The position numbers were made by a program, and so were the translations under genes. The notes below the pieces were generated by a model, which did no database searches, was not told where the DNA came from, and was given only the letters and a program-made list of their open reading frames with translations. DNA of 64,000 bases from Harmothoe impar (taxonomy: Eukaryota; Annelida; Polychaeta; Phyllodocida; Polynoidae), in assembly GCA_947462335.1 (NCBI GenBank), contig OX381709.1, forward strand, positions 61,868,609 to 61,932,608. Direction: 5' to 3'. This document shows positions 61,801 through 64,000 of the stretch, piece by piece. Every line of letters begins with the position of its first letter. The stretch's first letter is position 1.

Positions 61801-63901
61801 TCGGTAGGTCATTGACATTTGTCAGGTTAACAGGCCAACCGGTTTTAGGGATAGCTTTCAAGTAATAAGAAGCATCTGGATATTGTCAGATATTGTCTGA
61901 TTAATTGAATCAGATCTATACTTAATTTATTGCTCATTAATCATTAGTAATCGAAAGAAAATCCTATTTACCAGTTCTTTAAAAATTAGAAATATGCTGT
62001 TATCTCAAAACTCACAAAATGGATTTATGTCGTTTTGCATTCAAACTCTTCACATGTCACCATGTCACTAGGAACGTTAACTATTCTTGAGAATCCCCTG
62101 TGTATAAAGCTTGTGCTTTTCCTGAGAAATGCACAATATACTAACTTTTGCCATTCTTGTAGAGTAACAGAGATACGAGAGATAACGTGATATCACTGTC
62201 TTAACAACTTAAATGAAAGAATATCATGCTAAAATATGTTGTTCATATTTTCTGAACAAAAATTCTTAAGCAAAGAGTATTATGTTCAAAATACAGAACA
62301 CGAAATTAATAAAGAAAATTGTTCCATTCTTCCAGATTAAAACATAAAACAGACATTTAAATTGTTTGGCATTAGACGTTAGAGTGCAGATTCCTCTAAG
62401 CGAGCTCTGGTGTTCTCGGTAGATGTCTGTCCTCGTTGGTGGATAGCTGACAAATCTGGTGTAATTGATGAGCTCTAATGCATTTTCACAGAACAAGTTC
62501 GTCAGGTTCCCTCAAGTACAGAAATCGTTTGGCAAATATCCCCTAGGGGAAATACAGCACTCATTATTCTCAGTACCTGAGGGCCTAGAATGGAAGGAAT
62601 TAAGCATTCCCGTAATGGCTTCTTCGTATTTGGAAGGAGTATTCAAAATAAAGTGCAAGTCAAAACCGTCATTCACAGCCCCCCCCCCCTCCGACCATAG
62701 CTCAAATAACTTATAGATAACCCTGTAAGGGAGCAATAATGCATTAAGAATTCATGATTACTCGTCAGGTTGATGCACCAATTTCCTTGATGTGCAATGC
62801 ACAGGACTTTTTGAGACTTTTAATTACCTCGGTAACCCATTTGCTACTGACCCAGAAAATCACCCACGTTCTTGACTATGGGTATCCCAAACTGCTATTA
62901 CTACAAAAAGAACGGGGTGTTTCCTTGTAATATCATATTAGGGCCTAACCGTTTCCTTGTAATATCATATTATATAGAATGTAAATCTGACGGGCATAGA
63001 ATGTAAATCTGACGGACACTAGAATCTAGCGGGCATAGTATCTGAATCTGACGGGCACTAGAATCTAGCGACATAGAATGTAAATCTGACGGGCATAGAA
63101 TGTAAACCTGATGGACACTAGAATCTAGCGGGCATAGTATCTGAATCTGACGGGCATAGAATGTAAATCTGACGGGCATAGAATGTAAGTCTGACAGACA
63201 CTAGAATCTAGCGGGCATAGTATCTGAATCTGACGGGCACTAGAATCTAGCGGGCATAGAATGTAAATCTGTGAATTGAGATAATCTGACGGGCATTAGA
63301 ATAGAATTGAGATAACAAAACTGACGGGCATTAGAAAAAGTGGCCTTTTGTCCGGGTGCTGTGGGTCAGGTGGCCGAAGGTCCGCTGGCCTTAAATCCTC
63401 AGGGCTAATTGTCAGTGGGCTTGTCGTCAGGGGGCCACAAGTCCGGGGGCTAAAAGTCCATGGGGCTATTTGCCCTGATACCAAAATAAGGATATTTTAG
63501 AGGGCTAAAAGAGATTTATTTCATCTACAATCTGTGAAAGAAATATGACAACATTTTAGTATTTTTTTAAATGATGCCAAATGACATCTCCCGTTTTCTG
63601 GTGGATGATGCCTTCGTGTTTACACATGGGCTTGGAGTGTTGGTCCCCCCACTATCCCACGAAGCCCCCAGCTAATGGGTTAACACATTAAACCCAACCA
63701 TCGTACAGATAGCATAATAAACATAAATAAATAATTTCTCTTTCATATCTTTGTAGGTGGGTGATTTTGAAGTTACCGTGAAGAAGGAATACCTCCAAGA
63801 CTATGCTGGAATTTTCGAACTTGTCCGCCAGGGGACCCATCAGATAGTGGATGCCCGCAGCCCCAAGCACTTCCAGGGAGAGAACCCGGAGCCCACCGGA
63901 C
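25752..63901 (+). CDS. MPST/TST-like: 3-mercaptopyruvate/thiosulfate sulfurtransferase, first four coding exons (3' part beyond window)
   Basis: Exons 25752-25885, 27339-27534, 28556-28657 and 63757-63901 join in frame (134+196+102+145 nt). The family transfers sulfane sulfur from thiosulfate or 3-mercaptopyruvate via a cysteine persulfide, typically in mitochondria or cytosol. The N-terminal rhodanese domain shows VSSQWL, VLDTTWG, HIPGSLFFDIN, VVYDRG, SRMWWNLKAYGH and VLDGGLTAW, all family hallmarks. Exon 4 opens the C-terminal domain with IVDARSPKHFQGENPEP. The exon with the catalytic Cys loop (CGSGV-type) lies downstream, so MPST cannot be separated from TST. Intron 3 spans 28658-63756 (35,099 bp). 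The N-terminus MVAARVASMV could be a weak mitochondrial signal. Confidence 0.9.
26155..26275. repeat. Fold-back element
   Basis: CATTGATACCGT / ACGGTATCAATG ends, with inner arms GTATTTCACTTGTGGGGGCT / AGCCCCCACTTGTGAAATAC and GATATGCC-type inner pairing. It forms a long hairpin and is non-coding. Confidence 0.75.
26550..26662. repeat. Fold-back element with ATATCACAC/GTGTGATAT core
   Basis: ACATACATGTACATCATACT pairs with the AGTTATGACGTACATGTATGT end, and the inner arms CTGGGTCATATCACAC / GTGTGATATGACCCAG are exact. The core is shared with the repeat copies at 15.0 and 26.7 kb. Confidence 0.8.
26676..26968. repeat. Fold-back element, copy 2 of the 15.0-kb family
   Basis: Starts GATGATCTGTCTGAA and contains GGTTTCTCCACGAGTGGTAC pairing with the matching right arm. 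It ends near CATTCCAGTACTTAA. It is collinear with 15024-15335 with scattered substitutions. The 66-codon ORF in it is discussed under rejected observations. Confidence 0.8.
27339..27534 (+). CDS. MPST/TST-like: Sulfurtransferase exon 2
   Basis: Follows GGCTTTTCAG and encodes EHIPGSLFFDINRC through LVVYDRGIMLASSRMWWNLK, then GTAGGT. These are conserved core segments of the N-terminal rhodanese domain. Confidence 0.92.
27535..28555. other. Sulfurtransferase intron 2
   Basis: AT-rich; donor GTAGGT, acceptor TTTATCTACAG. No repeat or gene recognised. The 60-codon ORFs at 28113-28307 lie on opposite strands without domains. Confidence 0.6.
28556..28657 (+). CDS. MPST/TST-like: Sulfurtransferase exon 3
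   Basis: Encodes AYGHDNVSVLDGGLTAWKSE and ends SLPDK before GTGATG. It ends in phase 0, matching exon 4. The LDGG..AW motif is diagnostic of rhodanese-type sulfurtransferases. Confidence 0.92.
29119..29530 (+). pseudogene. Degraded GIY-YIG endonuclease region of a Penelope-like element
   Basis: Conceptual translation in shifting frames gives FRRRPKSVKDMLV, then RCLLWQKCNYC, then VTGREH, then YLMYCNICSTQYFG before a stop and TENA. This order (basic leader, CxxC pair, TG.., YL..C..C..QYFG) matches the C-terminal GIY-YIG domain of Penelope-like elements. Stops and frameshifts show it is dead. It is on the + strand, opposite to the Penelope reverse-transcriptase fragment at 30.1-30.9 kb. Confidence 0.65.
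29965..29999 (-). ncRNA. Hammerhead-ribozyme-like core of a Penelope-like element
   Basis: The minus strand reads CTGATGA (29998-29992), a short hairpin GCTT-ATAAC-AAGC, then GAAAC (29978-29974) and GTC (29967-29965). These are the invariant hammerhead elements in the right order with a minimal stem III. Penelope-like elements are known to carry hammerheads. A convincing stem I is not visible, so it may be inactive or only a relic. Confidence 0.45.
30117..30905 (-). pseudogene. Penelope-like reverse transcriptase, N-terminal part, frameshifted
   Basis: The first segment (30905-30541) contains ILEKGLNFCPTP and LERFHNGLRWK, typical of the Penelope N-terminal region. A frameshift near 30545 leads to the second segment (30554-30117) with IIKPADKGGAVV, DYIREGERQLAD and LYLLPKIHKATRPPPGRPIV, the first reverse-transcriptase motifs of the family. 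The frame then ends and the catalytic YxDD portion is absent. It is non-functional. Confidence 0.8.
31445..32160 (+). pseudogene. 3' fragment of a non-LTR retrotransposon (reverse transcriptase thumb and C-terminus)
   Basis: The 220-codon frame (31493-32155) has DFKYLGVVLDERLSFGQHI, then NKLQTIQNRGL and a Trp/Asn-containing tail (MLWNDL). This is the pattern of Jockey-superfamily/CR1-like LINE proteins after the catalytic motif. The 5' part, endonuclease and YADD are absent, so it is a 5'-truncated insertion. It differs from the LINE at 58.5-61 kb. Confidence 0.75.
32161..32685. other. Non-coding stretch
   Basis: Possible 3' tail of the LINE fragment (CTTTCTCTTTCTCTC at 32189) followed by AT-rich DNA with GTGATAA(A/C)CT repeats (32340-32400). 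No gene. Confidence 0.4.
32686..33055. repeat. Degenerate tandem repeat (CCATTTTGTCCCCC motif)
   Basis: Diverged units of CCATTYTGTCCCCCA followed by ACATAGCACTG-like and CACCTTGTGTTG-like segments recur at ~32688, 32738, 32808, 32956 and 32992. Non-coding. Confidence 0.65.
33209..33848. mobile_element. Palindromic element interrupted by a small mariner-type MITE
   Basis: GCAACAAGGGACAAACCTGC (33209 on) continues as CAAGTCACTA. It pairs with TAGTCACTTGGTGAGTTTGTCCCTTGTTGC ending near 33845. An inner arm TAGACGCCACCCATTTTACC (33383 on) pairs with GGTAAAATGGGTGGCGTCTA (33670 on). The left arm is interrupted at its TA by the 33240-33382 element. Confidence 0.65.
33240..33382. mobile_element. 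143-bp mariner/Tc1-type MITE with TA duplication
   Basis: Ends CCCAGTGAAAAAAAACACG and (reverse complement) CCCAGCTAACAAAAAAAACG flank AACGTTAT-type palindromic DNA. TA is present at 33238-33239 and 33383-33384. Comparison with the uninterrupted arm near 33670-33710 shows the empty site CACTAGACG, so the boundaries are precise. Confidence 0.8.
34195..34730. repeat. Tandem repeat of ~140-bp diverged units (GATGCATTCATGCATCAT)
   Basis: Four units, each with a GGGCAGCA...GTGCTTTA segment, a GATGCATGACTTA segment, CTGCAGCTCCGGCAAGTAAC and TGATGCATTCATGCATCATG, then a short ACCCTAYAGGGTTGAT palindrome. Single related units lie near 54,340-54,490 and 61,520-61,650. Confidence 0.75.
34731..37178. 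other. Non-coding intron DNA
   Basis: No gene. At 35,705-35,800 a ~95-bp segment (GAAATGGCATGTGCTAATAG) matches 61,690-61,780, so part of a third copy of the intronic duplication may lie here. GTTATATATATATATAAC at 35493-35510 is a perfect 18-bp palindrome. Small ORFs at 36.7-37.0 kb are on both strands and unsupported. Confidence 0.4.
37179..37699 (-). repeat. 3' LTR of the 12.4-kb gypsy element
   Basis: 521 bp. On the minus strand it has a TATA box (GTATATAAG, + 37503-37511) and, about 255 bp downstream, AATAAA (+ TTTATT 37244-37249). This implies a U3-R-U5 order compatible with the minus-strand genes. ORFs in the LTR (for example 37364-37624) are duplicated because the LTR is, and are not genes. 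Confidence 0.95.
37700..38659 (-). other. 3' untranslated region of the 12.4-kb gypsy element
   Basis: AT-rich 960 bp between the accessory ORF stop and the 3' LTR. The minus strand reads GGTGGGGGTGA (37700-37710) just before the LTR, a plausible polypurine tract. No coding frame. Confidence 0.7.
38660..42160 (-). CDS. Accessory ORF of the gypsy element: 1166-residue zinc-finger-like protein in the env position
   Basis: An uninterrupted 1166-codon frame starts at MEEQYTPGEGLQ. Residues 1-150 are acidic. A conserved-looking block lies at 150-215. Basic, Ser/Thr/Pro-rich regions follow, with GKKKKLTKTRGSRK (~235-247), a short coiled-coil segment (335-365) and the NLS-like QKRKAKK (~407-413). 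A cysteine/histidine region at ~536-690 includes CPFDSC...HLVECH (619-649) and CADTGKANKKC...HLIQCH (658-687), two zinc-finger-like modules. The C-terminal ~120 residues have coiled-coil character (VIELTKQLEQSKREL). No signal peptide, furin-type site or membrane segment was seen, so an envelope protein is unlikely. Nuclear nucleic-acid binding is inference. No homologue is recognised. Confidence 0.85.
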   Translation of the reverse strand: MEEQYTPGEGLQSDELDLFGMDDGQFDNAQESDYESASESTGSAVTVRVAGIGSYSTAERDSMAMPPPATVNLGPLPWRNTPKRVASKDIDNSTPTRLNAAGDEEEDEMPELEEVSQKLPIQAVSDEEMEDVVRKSLAQQQLMEVLACDSPFDSSLKLHPTLMSMMLDRLGEEGFYRYDPTWLDSYGGAIRGAFKNGIFSDILLECGTNFRNLQQAKQMEESVPSSDGSTTSTKGKKKKLTKTRGSRKTSKTSTPPSTPSMSEVSEPALARSECSSSTPHTTSFEEPTTTTGTTEFQSESLPKAPGPSPVPFEKEPAIVELTLMDINSDTSGSVEQEARHAQVVRESDELRAANEQLRLTLEAMQAAPRTPMTRAQSRKNPNPQQKGRSLSDASDVEEVPFELPKSQKRKAKKSEARQPCLPHPLPPQTTAINMSPTVRLVDVVSSTAFTPSTPPRAPAKTLSTPPTTPTKTPVQVAMPVSPSTSSESGHSNTPPVVSSPPPAAGANASADVPSSRAEEMIWRNASGGFKKFRPECMEHCKRSREMYSCPKATDYEGLSDDEEWMRSNMTSPSTFAWTENWFNRLLDRKQFPETYYNHEGHPKIRWAMARYKEGVREDCPFDSCRSYFKHENRPMPTRLRFMRHLVECHMHHRAMYICADTGKANKKCSGEWTTRRGRMIEHLIQCHGQAMMLARKNVGDLHASLVAGLDKVKFDTITIETFQFGKVQLTRNSKQSAVFQRTDRRGRLDLNSTLYKELYDWRAANPLPGKRSETRSPATSEPDCKKVKSEVPAPRAPTAARGRATTIEHRSPLKDLRPDYGPDFSAPKGRSQLHTLRPLTPGNLASRAEYPSMDFPGPEVQTERDSYKNLPTGISVGDALRQPDSRNVEMGDSDHFVLPGKKDLVVTTTILTPRAVDEVKPKADSSTKSVGRKTPATSANSSFMQTEPVVDPVPVTTSNPVTTTPTTTTGGGKAASVADTVLTTTTTTATVPFRPNVREEPAVDPDRWYDLMISGENIRPRVQFPKDYFEPVKAPDAVLHKELYERWLQEYLAGMQRYAACVARASADYAITMQGKEVERLRKIFEQQRIDEQPEPDKVIELTKQLEQSKRELSTARAFQKAAEDTLDDQAKTLKALNVKFIRVFGIGLTQWSGSLEELQGLVKDL
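42161..42751 (-). other. Spacer between pol and the accessory ORF
   Basis: 591 bp with no long frame (one 62-codon minus-strand ORF without domain). It probably holds the leader, splice or internal promoter signals needed to express the downstream ORF. No TATA box is obvious close to its start. Confidence 0.5.
42752..46360 (-). CDS. Pol of the 12.4-kb gypsy element (reverse transcriptase, RNase H, integrase)
   Basis: A 1202-codon frame lying -1 relative to the protease frame; the first Met at 46360 is unlikely to be the true start. Reverse transcriptase spans ~190-380 with LVYLDDVIVFG at 339-349. RNase H has DTDASNDS at ~493, KREL and RTDHSSL. Integrase has the zinc region H738/H743/C773/C776 and the catalytic triad D805, D865 and E901. 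A GPF-type motif (WDGPFTVV) lies at ~1039. The ~150-residue tail carries two AT-hook cores, RGPGRPRK (~1102) and KRGRGRPK (~1128), with a basic end. It is on the same strand as all other ORFs of the element. Confidence 0.93.
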   Translation of the reverse strand: MLEPCRGMLKIEHPYKVAVQCVLRKVSSVASVVQTVKIPPGQTCDVLFSSDSIFRDQMAVVEPDVVRLASIGLESADTFVGSGSRNLIPISNPGGEVRYLMKGTPVGQVIVAQASTSILSEDTKPNLEGMFDLRPELQKLVDDSSLVTGDQKDQLRRVLVEYDAAFGEPTGLGRTDKVLHSITTEDAVPFKIPYRRLPLKKKLMAEKEIADQLRLGVIVPSTSPWSSPVQMVTKKDGTIRFCIDYRKLNGCTKKNSYPLPRIDETIDSLGGNQWFCTLDLQSGYWQVGMKEEDREKTAFSSHVGLFQYNVMPFGLCNAPATFEAMMESLLSDLLWKECLVYLDDVIVFGKTFESCLATLVKIFERLITNGLKLKPKKCHLFRTSINYLGRIISTEGVKADPEKLDVVSEWEKPEGPKDIRSFLGFCSYYRDFLPGYARIAQPMQALAHWTPGRRKEPFPWGPEQDLAFEAVKNLFRTTPVLKYPTADGHFILDTDASNDSIGAALSQMQGGIEVPLAFASNTLDKAQRNYCTTKRELLAVVVYTKKFKHFLWGGDFTLRTDHSSLRWLLNFKEAEGMIGRWLTHLSEFGLENSQIQHRAGSKHINADALSRRPIRKCSRMNCDDCGAHNAVIAGVRMPYDVGHSKAMEWSTETIRQFKKGDAVMSRLIEQVSSGAQPQRPAISIENREMRQLLAQWSELTVVDGILCRWKITPYKTKIRQIVIPRAMRRDIMYFVHGHQTSGHFGKKRSLARLSRRYYWPGMSKDLLRWISTCPDCCLSKPGEGLGKLPLTQELWGVRFARIAVDIISGLKTTPDGNTCMMVISDYYSKYTRVFPLKDHKAHTCARAFVKGWVLHLGVPLMLHSDQGREFESELWAAMCHNLAICKTRTNPYRPQSDGQVERFNRTLIQVLKPLVNSQMDDWDEQCEFVVHAYNSMVHASTGCSPNLLVFGEDLIMPADLVFGVAGINAEIPCQVMFVEALRDQFKSAYEMVRCELSKSASWQKVGYDVGLKLRSFRVGDEVVRLHDPLQQLKLSPNWDGPFTVVRIVSESTVVIKSLLGRLYKSNVARLRRWQGDASAHSKSGEHSKSEDTERRATTSERRGPGRPRKLVIPPDEKKPMPPGIGKLKRGRGRPKIFLPIRASGKKDKKCVKKVSANEGLKGRRAVQLTTGHPVESSRTTRSKEPKVGLRRSPRHNRGTAVT
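46333..46851 (-). CDS. Aspartic protease frame of the 12.4-kb gypsy element
   Basis: The frame includes FLVDTGASHSMIS at ~122-134, the retropepsin active site. It opens in the -1 frame relative to the nucleocapsid ORF, whose stop is TAG 46880-46878, and overlaps the pol frame by ~28 nt at its 3' end, again -1. Expression probably depends on ribosomal frameshifting or on single-base defects in this copy; no canonical slippery heptamer was seen. Confidence 0.85.
   Translation of the reverse strand: MTPKVNESQLIASGASEEVRGAVEIGSLEEGPDQSLLSMSNEPRKVDVRGGSTGEAANWIQELEVVSSARLSPDHPCLKHLKRRGVDLGVTKDFERFTVNPSPLDGKRWYLTVAVNGRSAEFLVDTGASHSMISKRFHDLVADEPDNFTTRVKRVRFRCVVRGQCWNLVGGC
46878..47348 (-). CDS. 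Nucleocapsid-containing part of Gag (CCHC knuckle)
   Basis: 156 codons from the first Met, -1 relative to the upstream gag frame. It opens with FMAIEDYDRKR, which continues the capsid region. It ends with a Ser/Thr-rich linker, the retroviral-type zinc knuckle CYRCQALGHFAAEC (127-140) and a charged tail, then TAG. Confidence 0.85.
   Translation of the reverse strand: MFMAIEDYDRKRHLLSLRVLSRTSSMVQDPPASDTGEGDSGREEEIGAVAQKNSGKSYSNSNSKRYPKADRNTPPVTPGATSAPSTTSSTPSSMEELLLRLTDLMSGNQQSTGRNSKPRVDKTTRKCYRCQALGHFAAECPAEKPVPKPEEKKTEN
47333..49012 (-). CDS. Gag of the 12.4-kb gypsy element (coiled coil and capsid)
   Basis: 559 codons. A start at Met1 or Met13 is possible. Residues ~90-232 are strongly charged with coiled-coil character. 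A Ser/Arg-rich tract lies at 255-350, including TRGRPKR (263). A capsid-like region at ~405-540 has FTGRQPWQDWFADF. The frame ends in TAG at 47333, but the capsid sequence clearly continues in the -1 frame (KAGTSLTDLF) within a ~60-nt overlap. The long N-terminal coiled coil is unusual for gypsy Gag. Confidence 0.88.
   Translation of the reverse strand: MKHRIAQSVWVNMAEQAKGGASLHPISSPDPEVVAALEKHYGPSRSSSTPEPRRGNPDSIRKDLGSNLEDSLFETGGSKRHIAPMPTQGMSMLHAERHQRQEVTRRHFAEEKNRFEGARIAEMDRMNEEFEALSHRLVQLRNKNEDLDGATMEKQNRLDTTKAELEHMENQFSHQQNVLRRRTEALEQRQDKTIHDSDELHDTIREATKAMMEEKDRLIREVEDLQKKREEESTRSGHSGFDHVSGGIYNSSSGGGGAAASTRGRPKRVTIDTGGSDGRSSRRDQRPMSYDDDYSNPPSRSSSRERPSRSGSNDGSSRSDPNERSSGPSGRSGRSPTNAGRRVSRRESMSPGMKLIYDSNPCIAEMGVDCVSRQADNADIVDWSIEQSFLLHRDNHNAARRTASTPVPFTGRQPWQDWFADFMDDMRYNRWSEEESLDELLRALRNGPGKLAVSRWRTMHGAGSFTQLVECASYLIGNVGNEDPLRLFRKRTQKPNESHRVFGLELQALLQRARPRWQLDDPQFLDDLFSQFIEGLRDSDEQHVIVGRLELLSLICSWP
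49012..49032 (-). promoter_or_regulatory. Primer-binding site of the 12.4-kb gypsy element
   Basis: One base after the 5' LTR the minus strand reads TGGTGTCGTGACCAGTTCGG. Position and the leading TGG fit a primer site; I do not assign a tRNA. Confidence 0.6.
49034..49554 (-). repeat. 5' LTR of the 12.4-kb gypsy element
   Basis: 521 bp, read as identical to the 3' LTR at an offset of 11,855. It is the active promoter LTR for the minus-strand genes. Confidence 0.95.
49358..49366 (-). promoter_or_regulatory. TATA box in the 5' LTR
   Basis: GTATATAAG on the minus strand, in the middle of the LTR and followed by GAGGCCGAGG. It is well placed to drive the element's transcript. Confidence 0.6.
49555..50600. 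other. Non-coding intron DNA
   Basis: AT-rich. It contains a copy of the C/G-tract repeat in reverse orientation (GGGGTGCTCACTTTTTTAAC then a G run, 50205-50250). No gene. Confidence 0.4.
52148..52640 (+). pseudogene. Non-LTR reverse-transcriptase fragment with YADD
   Basis: The frame 52148-52459 contains IMYADDVVFMLSS and LCLNTDKTKFVTFG, the catalytic palm motif and following strand of LINE reverse transcriptases. After a stop, another frame continues with QYEYLGIIL and LEKDISKTAS (thumb). Upstream and downstream LINE domains are missing and stops interrupt it, so it is a relic within copy A. Confidence 0.75.
53620..53700. repeat. 17-bp perfect inverted repeat
   Basis: ACTCATACATACCAGGG (53622-53638) and its exact complement CCCTGGTATGTATGAGT (53682-53698) flank a 43-bp loop. 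The ORF through it (53620-53862) has no domain. Confidence 0.7.
56566..56747. repeat. 14-bp minisatellite (ACACTACAGACAGC)
   Basis: About twelve units of ACACTACAGACAGC with one diverged patch (GGCATGCATAATATAGACAC) near 56674. The 82-codon ORF across it is a repeat artefact. Confidence 0.9.
58991..60685 (-). CDS. LINE reverse transcriptase (Jockey/CR1-type), C-terminal 564 residues
   Basis: Motifs in order are VPIPKKGDLHNIKNWRPITL, QFGFRKGRGTTNAV, FVDYRKAFDCVDH, GVPQGSTLGPLLF, MYADDMVVYVS and YNYLGVELDG. These are followed by LQNRALRICTKSRLR and a basic C-terminus ending near YPVNYLT. The frame is intact but separated from the upstream segment by a one-base slip in an A run near 60,650, so this copy is not functional. 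A full-length element would also encode an apurinic-type endonuclease, which is absent. Confidence 0.9.
   Translation of the reverse strand: MTKLLTTSTKYFSTIGKVLHDEQLQHLPQPHPPLNPPVNDIQGVRGGAEPEVVFPVEELINEDTVRSLILKINPDKSSGLQNISSKVLKDALLLLVKHLVTIFRNSVQEGVFPNAWSTGILVPIPKKGDLHNIKNWRPITLLPLPGKLLEKVMHTYISNYLEENNILSPTQFGFRKGRGTTNAVFTVLKELFSARDDKLITAAYFVDYRKAFDCVDHVTLINKINALNIPEMVKIWLKAYLSNRRHQTKANGNLSSSGKVEFGVPQGSTLGPLLFVLFINDLCHSLLTARSVMYADDMVVYVSHENSDTAKQLLQDDLTNLHQWCLSNHMTVNTEKSMTMFFGSKHRIKHSGNLELKMGNDTLPRTDTYNYLGVELDGPLTVNPHTGKVKKSVGNKVFKLGRLSKRVPNDCCLIVYKSMIAPVMDYCSFYTGSACQSELSKMQKLQNRALRICTKSRLRDVSVNALHTTTGVLKLEDRRKKQLTKMMWKSALQGEATTGEHARTRGDRKLKFRIRRPKSSFFQKSPYYRGVELWNGLDLRVQKIKTEEEFNGELKLLYPVNYLT
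60621..60992 (-). pseudogene. LINE linker segment upstream of the reverse transcriptase, frameshifted
   Basis: 123 codons containing TWIPRETVELINDRQ, HKRFWAELNRLL and DQTADYIN, the region between endonuclease and reverse transcriptase in LINE ORF2 proteins. The following residues (KYFSTIGKVL) are found in the other frame, which places a single-base indel in the short A run at about 60,650. Confidence 0.8.
61781..62969. other. Non-coding intron DNA
   Basis: AT-rich. ORFs at 62266-62736 overlap on opposite strands and lack domains. A short poly-C tract lies near 62680. No gene. Confidence 0.4.
62970..63315. repeat. Minisatellite with ~20-bp units and higher-order structure
   Basis: Units of the types AGAATGTAAATCTGACGGGC, ACTAGAATCTAGCGGGCATA and GTATCTGAATCTGACGGGCA alternate in ordered blocks of roughly 95-100 bp. 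ACTAGAATCTAG is itself palindromic. Units are contiguous with no unique spacers. Confidence 0.85.
63330..63475. repeat. GGCC/GTCCG-rich degenerate repeat
   Basis: Recurrent AGGTGGCCGAAGGTCCG-, GGGGGCCACAAGTCCGGGGG- and GCTAAAAGTCC-type segments follow the minisatellite directly. The 62-codon minus-strand ORF is repeat-derived. Confidence 0.6.
63757..63901 (+). CDS. MPST/TST-like: Sulfurtransferase exon 4 (start of second rhodanese domain)
   Basis: The acceptor CATATCTTTGTAG leads into VGDFEVTVKKEYLQDYAGIF and then QIVDARSPKHFQGENPEPTG, ending one base into a codon before GTGAGTAG. It matches the linker and first strand of the C-terminal rhodanese domain (compare VDSRATGRFRGTEPEP of human MPST). 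Confidence 0.9.
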
Positions 63902-64000
63902 GTGAGTAGCTTTTGAGTAGTCTTCTTTAAAAGAACACCATCTTCACTCAGATGCCACTCGGGAGGAGATAATAAAGATTGGGGTCTTGAGCTTTTTGGT

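Larger units (their letters stand above)
28658..63756. other. 35.1-kb intron 3 of the sulfurtransferase gene
   Basis: The reading frame leaves exon 3 in phase 0 at 28657 and resumes in phase 0 at 63757 with the next expected segment of the family. Between them are Penelope-like relics, a terminal-inverted-repeat element, a 12.4-kb gypsy element, non-LTR fragments, a diverged tandem duplication and minisatellites. No other host gene was seen inside. Confidence 0.85.

Noticed and set aside
62970..63315. Possible CRISPR-like array
   Set aside because: Units are contiguous and diverged, with no unique equal-length spacers, and the DNA is an animal intron. It is a minisatellite.

Overview
This window is animal nuclear DNA. 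It has small exons with GT/AG introns, one very long intron, vertebrate-like housekeeping enzymes, metazoan retroelement families (Ty3/gypsy with a tRNA-Leu primer site, Penelope-like, non-LTR) and dense short inverted-repeat elements. No bacterial operon, CRISPR array, rRNA or tRNA gene was seen. The element mix and the closeness of the enzymes to vertebrate proteins suggest a marine invertebrate, perhaps a non-vertebrate deuterostome such as a lancelet, hemichordate or echinoderm. That assignment is inference.

Three host genes are on the + strand. (1) The 3' five exons of an EPHX3/4-type epoxide hydrolase lie at 4263-6572, with all catalytic motifs present; the 5' exon was not found. (2) A large zinc-finger gene has essentially one coding exon, 10059-13124. 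It carries a ZAD-like four-cysteine module and a C-terminal array built from repeated three-finger units. (3) The first four coding exons of a two-rhodanese-domain sulfurtransferase (MPST/TST family) lie at 25752-28657 and 63757-63901. Intron 3 of this gene is about 35.1 kb and fills more than half the window; the catalytic cysteine exon is beyond the right edge.

Almost everything else is mobile or repetitive DNA. From 1 to 17.6 kb there are MITE-like and fold-back elements, including a pogo-like element with five internal tandem units and one MITE nested in another. From 17,638 to 22,866 a complete Ty3/gypsy element (164-bp LTRs that look identical, one 1492-codon gag-pol ORF, minus strand) sits inside a pyrimidine-rich minisatellite, which a second terminal-inverted-repeat element also splits. 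The sulfurtransferase intron holds a degraded Penelope-like GIY-YIG relic, a terminal-inverted-repeat element carrying a second Penelope fragment with a hammerhead-like core, and two non-LTR fragments (31.5 and 52.2 kb). It also holds a 12.4-kb Ty3/gypsy element (37,179-49,554), a diverged tandem duplication (about 50.6-54.5 kb and 55.4-61.8 kb), and a 5'-truncated non-LTR element that landed in the second duplicate.

The most unusual object is the 12.4-kb gypsy element. Its LTRs look identical (521 bp, TG..CA, 4-bp target duplication), so it is young. Its gag, nucleocapsid, protease and pol frames are stepped by successive -1 shifts. In the position where env would be expected it carries a 1166-codon ORF with two zinc-finger-like modules, basic patches and coiled-coil potential, but no signal peptide or membrane segment.
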